Assembly (NCBI GenBank): GCA_032433765.1
Contig: JAVIAB010000073.1
Location: 65,962,205 to 66,026,204, forward strand
Source: Megaustenia siamemsis
Taxonomy: Eukaryota > Mollusca > Gastropoda > Stylommatophora > Ariophantidae
Direction: 5' to 3'
DNA: 64,000 bases
Position numbers and translations under genes: made by a program. Of this stretch, positions 28,801 through 40,800 are shown piece after piece. Numbering within the stretch: the stretch's first letter is position 1; each line of letters opens with the position of its first letter. The notes beneath the pieces are model-generated. The model did not search any database and was not told where the DNA came from. It saw nothing but the letters and a program-made list of their open reading frames with translations.

Positions 28801-31800
28801 ATTTACCCTTTTCTTTGTCTGGTAAGTGCCATTTATGATAGAGTTCCTTCAAACCTTTCTAGTTGTCTAAAACTACCATATATTCTTATTTTCCACTTTT
28901 GGCTATGATGTTCTTGTTAAGTTGTCCCCATTTTGTTTCATACATTCTAATATTCAGACTTCTTATGTCCACACTATTCACAACATTTCTTCCAATTTAT
29001 TAAAGTTAATATATGACCTGTATTTTCATGGTACAGTTTCAAATCTCATTTGACATTCCCAAATTTAGCATATGCCCGTGAATGTTCTATATTTGTTTTA
29101 ACCACTATATTTCTTACATTGTTTGCAAAACAGTAATATAATCTGGAAAAGGAATCTAGTTAATCACATGTGATTAGTGGATGAATGAGGCATGTCTACA
29201 TTTAACATCTGACAGTATTAATTAGTTGGGACAGAGAAATGTGGAATGGACTGTGGAGCAGATATAAGGATTTTACAACTTTCATTAAACTTATTCTATG
29301 TACAGACTTGGCCATGCATTAGCTCAAAAGGGAAATCAGAAGGGAGTTCGAAAGGGAAGAATTACAGCTCTGTTCCCTATCAGGCATGTTCATAAGAGGT
29401 AACTAAGGTGAGTTGGGCATGGGACTGGCTAACCTGCACTGTAAAAAATTAAGCCACAAAAACTTCATAAACATGGACAAGTCAAGGAAAAGAAAAAAAG
29501 TAAATCCACCATCCAGGAAAGATAAGGGCTCTCTGTCTAAGAGATGTATCTCAATTTGGAGAAAGCCGCAATGAGTCCAGGTCGCCAACTCACCTTTTGT
29601 CTACTAGGAAATCGTCCATAATTGTCAACCTGAATGTACGTAACGAGCTTATATTTGCAGACGATCAGGCACTAATACATGAAACAATAGAAGACCTACA
29701 AGAACACTTAAACTACCTCAACATCTAGGCACAAAATACAATATGAAAATCAACATCAACAAAACAGAAGTCATGAATGTCGCCAAAAATAAACAGAACA
29801 TCAACATAACTATAGAAGGCAGACAACTAAAACATGTAGAGGAATTAAAATACCTAGGAAGTCTAATGACAAACAATAATTCTCAAACAGCAGAGATAGA
29901 ATCAAGATGCAACAAAGCTTGTAAAATCATCTGACAGTTATCACCACTATTGTCCAACAAGGAAATAACTCTGGAGGCAAAACGAGCACTATACAATACA
30001 ATCTTCATCCCAACGTTGTGCAACCAATGCCAGACCTGGACCCTAGATGCAAGAACAATAAGAAAAATAACCTCTACAGAGATGAAATGTGTTAGATGAA
30101 TGACAGGAAACAGTCTGAGAGATAAGATCAGAAATGAGGAACTGAGAAAAAAGCTAGGAATAGCCCCCACCATAGAATATATAAAGAACAACAGATAAAA
30201 TGGTTTGGCCACGGGACAAGGCAGAAAGAACAAAACACAACACAACGAGACTTCAACAAACGTTGTGAGAACACCAGACCCAAGGATCAACCACGAAAAA
30301 GATGGGTTGATGGAATATTAGAAGCACTAGGAAACATAACAGCAGCAGAGGCGAACAGAAGAGCAAAAGACCGCAAATTATATCTCCCCTCGACGCTGAA
30401 AGGCAGATGAGGAAGAAAAGAAGAAGAAGATAAGAAGAATGTACGTACTCTATTTGAACAAGGAAAAGCTGCAGAAATGGCAAACTACAAAATAGATCTT
30501 CTAGAAATGTGTGAAACAAGATAGTTAGGAACAGAAATTATAAAACTAAATACAGGAAAGATGATTTTATCATCAGGACACCAGGAACTTGGAGCACAAC
30601 ATAGTGAAGCAGTAGCTGTAATGTTATCAAAGGAAGCACAGAAAAAACACTGATAGAATGAGAAGCAGTAGGGCCAAGGCTAATATGAGCAACATTTAAA
30701 ACAACAACAAAAACAATATAAAAATATGCATTATCCAATGCTCTGCACTAACTATGATAAGGAAGATTTTAGTTAATGATGAATTCTATAAACAGTTCCA
30801 ATGTCAGATGGATGGAAGACAAGCAAAGATCAGACAACAGAGGCTTTGAAGAGATCGTGGGAAAACATGGACTTGGATAAATGAATGAGAATGGAGAGAT
30901 ATTCGTAAACTTCTGTGCTCTTAATAAAATGAGACTAGGAGGAACAATATTCCAACATAAAAGAATACATATACCTACGTGTGTGTCTCAAGATCATAGA
31001 ACGGTGAATCAAATAGACCACATATGCATTGATAATAAGTTTAAGTCATCCTTCGCGATGTAAAAGTATATAGAGGAGCAGATGTGGCTTCAGATCATCA
31101 TCTTCTGTTAGCCAAACTGAAACTGAAAAGATATACTACAACACATAAGGGTAGACAGTATTTCAATGTAGGGTTTCTAAGAGAGAAAGAGCAAGGAATT
31201 AAAGATAAATTTAGTCACTATATCAAACAAATACCAATTCCTCCAAAAACCAGAAAATACAATAAATATAGAATATCATTGGAAAGAGGTAAAGGATATA
31301 TGGAAGGAGATATGTGAAGAAACCCTGGGGAAAAGAGAATGCCAGAATAAGGCATAGATGACAGCAGAGATACTGAATAAAATTAAAGAAAGAAAGAATA
31401 AGAAAGCAGACATAAATAAAAGCAAAACGAGAAGTAATAAAGCTAAGACACAGGAAACTTAGGAAACTTACATAAAGGTGAACAAAGAAGTGAGAAGATG
31501 CATTAAAGGATAAGAGGAAATATATAGATGAACTAGTTAGAGAGGCTGAGGAAGTGGCAAATAAAATAAATCAATGCTTTTATTAAAGATAAGAAAGGAA
31601 ATCTGTTTAGTAACATAAGGGAACAAATGAAGAGATGGAAAGAGCACTTTGAAAAACTCTTGAACAGATACAGCCCAAATAACCCTCCAGATATACTACC
31701 AGCAGAAGAATAGTTACACGTTAACTGTGGAAAGCCAAGAAAAGAAGAAATAATGAAAGTCATCAAACTATTAAAAATGATAAAGCCACAGGACCAGATG

Positions 31801-34800
31801 AAATTTCTTCAGAAGCCATCAAAGCAGATATTAACACTTCTACCACGACGTTATATAATCTACTAGATAAAATATGGGAAAGGGAAGAAATACCTAAAGA
31901 CTGGAAAGATGATGATCAAGTCAAGTTGATCAAATCAAGATGATATGATCAAACTGCCAAAGAAAGGAAGTTTGCAGGAGTGCACAAACTATAGGGGAAT
32001 TGGGCTACAATCAGTGCCAGAAAGAATACTAAGCACAATCATTCTGGAGAGACTAAAAGAAACAATAGAAAAACATTTCAGGTTTTAAGAAAAACAGATC
32101 ATGCACTGTTCAAATAACTATCTTACGTATAATAGCTGAACAAAGCTTAGGATTACAGTCCCAACTTTGTATTAGATTCATAGGTTATGAAAAGGCATAT
32201 GATAGTTTAGACATGAATGCTTTGGAAGTTACTGAGTCATTACAGAATCCTCATAAAGTTTATTAATCTGATAAGAACAATGTATGAAGGAATGAAATGT
32301 AGTGTTGTACACAAAGGGCAGCCTACAGAAGCATTGGAAATATGAACATGAGTAAGGCAGGGTTGCCTTCTATCCCCATTTCTTTTTCTACTGGCCATAG
32401 ATTGGATTTTGAAAATAACTCAGAACAGAAATTAAATCCAGCGCTCACTGACCAAGCAACTTAATGACTTAGACTTCGCTGATGACATAGCTCTCCTATC
32501 ACATATTCATCCGTAAATGCAAGATTTTAATGCAATTAAAATGAGCATAAATGATGAGAGATCACAACAGCTGGGACTGAAATTATGAGAATTAATGCAG
32601 TTGGCAATCATCATCAATTGCCTTCTCCGCAACGAAGGTTTGCTACCATGGAGCTCCATTCTGCTGTCTCTTGCTTTTATGGTGCAGGTTGTCATAGATT
32701 GATTTATCCAGCTTTTGATGTTACTCGTCCATGTTAGTCTTGATCTGCCTCTGCCTCTTTTATCTTGTATTTTCCCCTCCAGGATTACTTTTAGTAGGCT
32801 ATTGTGTCTTTTAACATGGCCCAAAAATCGCATTTGTCTTGTTTAAATTGTGCTTAGTAGTTCTCTTTTCATTTTTAGTTGTTTTAAGACTTCACGTTTG
32901 TTTTCTTTTCCTTCCATCCAATTCTACCTATTCTTCTATATATCCACATTTCAAATGCTTCAGTTCTCTGTTCTGGTTTCTTGTCTAATGTCCATGTTTC
33001 TGCACCATATAGGAATATTGAGAAGATGTAACATTTTGCTATTCTTAGTTTTAGCCCTGGTGTTATTTGTTTTGATGTTAGTATGTTTTTTTATGACATT
33101 AAAATTACTTTTTGCCATTCCTATTCTTTTGTTTATTTCAGTTGTACATTTTCCATCACTGATTATAGTATGTCCAAGGTATTTGTAGTTCTGAACTGTC
33201 TCCAGGTCTATTCCTTCTATTTTGATATCCACTTGTGGGTTTTGAGTATCTTCTTTGTTTATGATCATAGTTTTAGTGTTTTGATATTCATATCTAGTCC
33301 ATATTTTTTGCTTGTCATGTTTATTTCATTAAGTAATTGTTGTAGATCTTTAGAATTTTCTGCTAGTAGTACAGTATCGTCAGCATATCTTAGGTTATTG
33401 ATTATCTTTCCATTAATTTGTAGGCCTGGCATCTCTATGATGTTTTTAAACATTTGCTCAGTGTATAGATTGAACAAGCTTGGTGATATGGTTGCATCCC
33501 TGTCTTGCTCCTCTTTTTATATCAATGGGTGTAGAGTTCTCTTTGTTATATTTTATTATTGCTGTTTGCTCCCAGTATAGATTACATATTAGCCGTATGT
33601 CCATGTCATCTAGATGTATCTCTTTTAGGCATTCTATAAGTTGTTTGTGGTGTACTCTATCAAAAGCTTTGGTGTAGTCTATGAAGCAGGCATATATTGG
33701 TTTGTTTACTTCTGTGTACTTTTCGATTAATGTTCTCATGCAGAATATGGCTTCTTTTGTCCCACTATTTTTCCTAAATCCAAATTGCTGCTCATCTAAT
33801 TCAGTATTGATTTTATTCTGAATCCTTCCTTGTATAACTTTTAGCAAGATTTTTGTAACATAGCTCATTAGGCTTATTGTTCTAAAGTCACTGCATTAAC
33901 TGCATCATTATTTTTAGGCAATGCAATGAAAGTTTATGTTTTTAGTTCATTTGGTATGTATCCTGTGTGGTAAATGTTGTTGCATATGTCTGTAATCACT
34001 TCAATGCCCAAATCTTCTAGTGCCTGTATCATCCCTATCTGTATGCTGTCAGGTCCTGCTGCTTTTCCCTTTTTCATTGTTTTTATAGCTTTTTCCACCT
34101 CAGATTATAAGATTTTATAGCCTGATGTACATTTTATAACTGGTTTCTTGTCCCTTTGATCCTGAAATAGTTCTGTTATATATTCCTGCTATCTATCTAT
34201 AATATCCTTATTGTCTGTTAGCATTTTTCCTTTTTTGTCTGCAATGCATCCACCTTCTGTGGCTTTTTTATTTTTATTAGTCATTCTCTTTATTTCTGTG
34301 TGCATTCCTCTTAAGTCTTGTTTGCTTTCCATAGTTTCTATTTCTATACATTTTTGGCTGAGCCAGTCTTCTTTTGCCTTTTTGCACATTTTGCGTATCT
34401 CATTATCTATTTTATTGTATTGGGCAGTGTTCTTCGCTTGTCTCCTTTCTTCCATTTTTTCTAAGATGGTGTTAGTTATCCATTTTTTTTTTTGTTCTTT
34501 TCTCTTTTGGGTAAGGTGTGCAGGTTTCTTGTATGCTTTTCTTTATGCATTGCCATTTGGTTATTACTTTTTCATCAGGATTTTCTCTTCTGTATTGTTC
34601 AATTCCTTCTTCTAGCAGCTTCTGGTATGTGTTCTTTACTTGTATTATATAGGTATCTTTAATATCTTTTTGATTTAAAGCTGTTATATCTAGTGGATTT
34701 GTTGATGAATTAGACTTTTGCTTGTTTCTCTTTAGTTTGATTTTCATTTTAATAATTACAGGACTGTGATCTGAATTAATATCTGCTCCTGAGTAGGTTT

Positions 34801-37800
34801 TGACTGTCTTTACGCTGTTACGGAACCTTTCTTTTATCATTGGCAATAACCAAATAATAATAGGAGAAAAAAAAACCTCTACTAGACGATCTTGCATATA
34901 TCTGGGCAGTAATATAGACAAAGAGGTAGAAACAGAGAATGATACCAAAATAAGGGTATCAAAAGCAACAGGAGCATTGGGAAACATGGAAATCCAAAGA
35001 AATTAGGTTAAATACAAAAATAAAAATTTTCAACTCCAATGTTAAGTCAGTCAAATTATATGGCTGTGAAACATGGAGAACAACAAAAATGACAATCATG
35101 AAGATACAAACCTTCATTAATGGATGCTTGTGCAAAATAAAAGGATAGAAATGGCAGGACAAAATCATTAAGATAGAATTATGGAAAGGAATAGTCAAAT
35201 GTGCTGCTTGCACAAAACAGAGACAAATGGCAAGATTTCATAAAATATCTTTAAAAGAGTTGAAAACTGCTAGAACATAAATTCAGATGAAGGAGTATCT
35301 TGGTCTACACCCTATGGGTCAGCTACGGCTCGAAAGGCCAATAGATAGATAGACTTGTTAAATACCAGTGGATAAAGAGATACAGTGAAGATGATGCGCT
35401 AGAGAGGACACACACTGAGTATTACATAACAGGCCCTTTTTGGAATTCCTAAATAAATAGACAAAGAGAAAAACCAAAATATTCTTGGAGAAGACAGATG
35501 GAAGCAGAGATGAAGATAATAGGGAAGACATTGAATGATCTTAAAAGAATGGACAGAAACAGAAAGGCTTAGAAAGTGTTTGATGAAGATCTATGCTCCA
35601 CATGGAGTTGAAAGGTAGAAGATGAGTGTATAGACTGACAGAGAGACCTCGGAAGGCAAGCAGATAAATAGACAAATACAGTTATTTTAGGATTTAGTTT
35701 TCAGAAAAAATCCATTATTTTATCAAACGTACATGCCTTCACTTATCAATTTACCAACCTTGAAGCATTTATATTTAAATGACAATTTATGTTAATTTTT
35801 ATAATTGTTTCTTCAAATTTACAATATTTATGTATATAGAAATAAGTTAGTATTTATATTATAAATGAACATCTATTCAGCCTTTAATCATAATCATGCC
35901 TCTGCAGATGTAAACCAAATACTTATGAGAAGAACTGCTCTGCCAGTGTAAATGTTTGTCAAGTTGCAAATCCTTGTGTTAATGGAATATGTCAAGACAA
36001 GAATGGCAATGCTGAATGCATATGTAATGGTAGGAATTCCTTAAACAGTTTATTGTTCTCAAATACATGAGTCATTAACATTAAACTCATAATTGTGATC
36101 TGGAGGGAATCTTTCAGCAGATTTTAGTCTAATAGAGATGTGTTAATGCAGTTACACAAAAGAAATAGTTTTATAGAAGAAAAAATAATCATCGAGTATC
36201 ATTTCTGCTGGCATAGGTGACCATGTCTCTTAACAATGTTCTGACTTTACAGTTCTTAATTAGTTCAGCTGTTGACTTTCTACCATATCATTTTCTTGAG
36301 CTGTCATGAAATTCTCTTACTGCCTACCTCTGTTTCTCTCTCTTTTAAGTTTCAATTTCTCTCAATATGTTTCTGCTGTTTCCTTGGTCAAAAAGCAATG
36401 TTTCCTCCGTTGTTTATGTTTAATTTTTATAATATTTCTTGAAGTGCCACACCGGTCGTGATGACACATCATTCGGTGGCTGTTTTGATCAAAGTTGTTT
36501 AAAATATGTACTCGCTCACTATGCTGATCTGCTGCGATTATTGCTGAAAGAGCCTTGATAAGACTTGACTCTGAAACACTAGGAACAGGACCATTGATCA
36601 TTCAGTGCTCTCTTCCCGTTACACAAAGAGTGACTGGGGTCCCCCCCGACTCAGCTGGACACCGTCTGGTCTTTCTTCGCTTCTCCCATGGTAATTAGGC
36701 TCAAAGTGACTCGACACTTAGCTCCACACCTGATTGTATGGACTGCACGTGTTCATCATCCTCAGACTGGCTTGTACTTCACGTTGTGTTGATCGGTCCA
36801 ATCGACCAACTGGAACAATCTATTACACAGCCATACACAATTGAGGTCACACAAGTCATGAATAACACTAAACTTAACTTGCTTCATTTGCATGGTGCTG
36901 ATTTTAACAAGCTATATACATTTTCTGGGCGGTCTGACTATCTGCCCCAGTCTATCCAGTAGGTCTAATAAAGGTTTGACTTACTACCACCTAATGCCAC
37001 CTGCTCCTGTGTTCTAAATGCTCTTAGGCTGTTACACTTTCTACTATCGCCCTACACTTACAGGTGACTTATCTAGACTTTCTCTAACTCACATCTGATC
37101 TATATCTGTGTTTGGAATCTCCACCTAAACTCCTATTTAAGAAAGAGCATTTTCTCTGTTCCCACTGAACGAACCAGCACCTAGTAGTGCGGCTACCTCC
37201 TAGCTAGTTCTCTCTAAGTCTTGGATCACTCCATCTAGCTCCTAACTAATTAACTTCTAAACTGGACTTGTCTTTCCATCTCCCAGCCGTTTAAGTGCCT
37301 CATATTCCAACCAATCACAAATCACCTACGTCATCACTCAGCCAATCAAATCAATCTCACCATCTTAAGACAACTCACTCTAAAGTTTCTCATCATTCAC
37401 TTATCGCATGAGATTTTTCCAATCTCCACTCACCACTATCAACCATCCTGTGCCACTCTTTCAACTCATGACGGTTCTCAAATCTCACATTAACTACAAT
37501 AGTTTTCCCATTGTCTTTACCCTATATCCAACTACATCTATTTCCTTACACCCCCTGACTAAATTTTCAGTTATTTCCTTGGCCTAATTTAGAATATCAC
37601 AGTCACTCTTCTAGCTGTCCATAATAATCATCATCTATGGAATCACATTTCTCTTGTTTCCAAAGATTTTTTTTTCTCTCTTGCATGATTATCCAGGATT
37701 CACTATCATATCATAGGATTGGGCACTATATAACACTGAAGAACTTGTTTGCTTACTTCTATATTAAAATGTTGGTTGATACCTTTTCACGCTTGGAATG

Positions 37801-40800
37801 GTGTCTTTGTGTGAGTGATTTTGCACCTCACCTTTGATATACATCTGCCATCTGAAGTTATTATTATTGTTCTAGGTTTTGAATTGACTATATTAACACT
37901 TTTCCAGATAGTTGGTAACCTGTGCATTAGGAGAAGCATTTTTATCTTTTGCAAACATCACTTCTGTCTTTTTGTTGTTGAGGCCTTTATTTTGCTTTCC
38001 ATCACTACTGTAATGTCAGTCATTATTCTGTAATTCATTTTCACTCTAAGCATTTTAGACTATTATGCGCAAAGAAAAATTAGGATTTCGAAAAGGGAGA
38101 ACCTGTCTGGGTCACATTTTTACCCTAAGAATTATATTAGAGGAACATAATGAAAAGAAGAAACTTGTTTGCTCTAAACTTTATTGACTACAAAAATTCT
38201 TTCAAAATTAAACATAGAGACTCATTGTGGAATATTCTGAGATAATATGGAATACCACCAAAAATCATCACCATCCAAAATTTGTGTGAATGCTTTTCTT
38301 GTGTAGGACACATGCAGGCAGGGTGAATGATTCCAATTGAAACTGGGGTGAAACAAGGATGTATTTTATTTCCCTTGTTATTTGGAATTGTAATTAGTTT
38401 CATAATTCAGAAATGCTGTACCTACAACAAAAATGTTGGATGGATACTTGGATCTCAATTGGAAGACCTTGATTTTGTGGATGACACAGTTCTTATCAGT
38501 AGCAATGTGAACATGATGCAAATAAAAAAACAAATGCCCCATCATCATTGGCTAGCAAAATAGGACTTTAGATCAAGAAATGGTTAGAGTGATGAAAAAA
38601 ATTAAATTTGTCATCAACAAAAATATACATGGAAGGAAAGCAAATGGTAGAAGTTTATCACTTCGAAGATGTGGGAAGTTGCATTTATCAAGTAGGAGAT
38701 ACAAAGAAAAAAAATTAGAATCAGAACAGCAAAGGCAGCAGTAACTTTCAGAAACTTTGATAAAATATGGAAATAAAAACTACTAAGCACAAAAAACAAA
38801 GCTCAAGATTTTCAAATGAAATTAATTATCCACCCTTACATGTTAGAGCTGGAAAACAACTAAAGAAATAAAAAATAAATTAGATGCATATGAAAACAAA
38901 TGCTTCAGAAAAATGGTATAGTATACCATATAGTGAATTCAGAACTGGTGCAGAAATAAGTGAAATGACCAAGCATCAACAATTTAAAAATCTGTAAAAA
39001 GTGGGGCTGGGTGGTCTAGAGATAAGATATTGACCTCTGGATAAGATGGTCAAGGTGACATCAAATCTCTGTTAATCACTTTAAAAGATTGTCCACTAGA
39101 ATCAGTTAAGGAATTCATGTATCTTGGATCCACAATTACGCAAACCACTTCACTTGATGATGAAATAAACAGCCGAATTGGTAAAGCAGACTTCTGTGAG
39201 TTTGACTTTCGGCAAACTCACAAAAATTGCCTGGAACAACACGAAACTAACACTGAAGACCAAACTCTTAAAGTATCAAACTTGTGTGCTTAGCACACTA
39301 TTATATGCATCTGAAATATGGATGGAAGAAGACAAATCAGCAGACCTAAACTACGATATAGAAATATCTGTAAATCATCTCTGAATGACTTCTCCATCTG
39401 TGAAAATGACTGGGAACATCTGGCAAGTGATCGCACATCATGGAGAACATGGATAAGGAATGGTATAACATCATTTGAGACTTTGCTAAGGCAAAACGTT
39501 GAAGAGAAAAGACTCATGAAAAAGGATGGAAAGCCCTGTGGATCAGTGGGCCTGACTTGTTCATTCTGTGCCCATGTGTGTTTGTCAACATTGATAGAAT
39601 TAGTCATGAGAAAAGCTGTTCGACAAAAACAAAACCTAAAAAAAATACACAATAGCCTCCATTAGACCGTCTGACAAGATGAAAAGGGTCATATATAGTT
39701 AGTCAGCCCAAGCCCAGAGACTGGACCTTGTATTCCACCAAGAAAGATATGTTTAGGTTTAGACGAAGCCATTAGATTGGCCAGATAAGAATAGCTAGAT
39801 AGATAGGAACCGCTAGTTAGTTCACGTTAGCCAAGAAAACTATAGATGAGACATCAAGACTTAATACTAGAAGCAATATTTTCCAATCCAAAAGGATTGA
39901 GGTTATAATCGGTTAGTACCCGGTAGATAAGGTCCCGAGTGTGTAGCAATCGATAGGTGGAGATTCTGTGAGTTTGACAGAGAGATTAGTGTGAATTATT
40001 TTTGTCATGAGCTCCGTATTTATAATTGATTGTTCAATAAACTTTAGAGAAATGGGCAGCCAGCTACATATCTTCAAGAAAATATACAATTGACTTTCTG
40101 ACTCCGTAATTTTCGCCTGTTCAATGTTGCAATTCATGTCAATTTTAGAGTTAGACAAGGCAGTTAAACCCTCTATACAAGCGGTTCAATTAAAGAGAAA
40201 TACAACACGGAGCATGAGTTGATACAAGACTAGGTAGCAGCTAGAAAGTATTGAACACCACTATACAAAATCTTGATATTCTCTCTGTGGTTTACTAACT
40301 ACAGGTCATGTGGCTTCTGTTGGATTGGAAATGACAAATTACCACCACTGTGTGTCTATATGTTTGGAATTGGAGTCATCAATGACGGCCTAACATCATC
40401 AAGTGCTATGACGATCATCAATTTCGGGAGGACTTGAACTCCCATGGTATATGGTGGATAGGCGGCAGGAACCATTGAAGGCTATGTCTGAAAAGTGTTC
40501 CTTCTTGCAGTTTCCTCATATTCCAAGTCCGGCTTGTTGCAGGAGCTACTGAGTTAAGTGCTCTGTGCACACCGTGAGCTGTGTGTCTCATCCGTTTTGA
40601 TCCTGCTTCGATATCCGCTTGTTTACGATGAATGATGATATCGTATGACAGGGAACAGTTGGCTGTGTTCACTTTCTGCGCGGTTTCGCCTTATGTCTTT
40701 TGGCGTGTGCTGAGACTGCTACGATGGGGACTACAGTTACCTTTCTTTGTTTGGAGATGAGTTGGTAATTCGGATGATTCCACTGGCACGGGCGGTTGAG

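Noticed and set aside
32507..32833. An independent small gene on the - strand
   Set aside because: It is the C-terminus of the LINE-D copy at 32609-34839 running past its tail.
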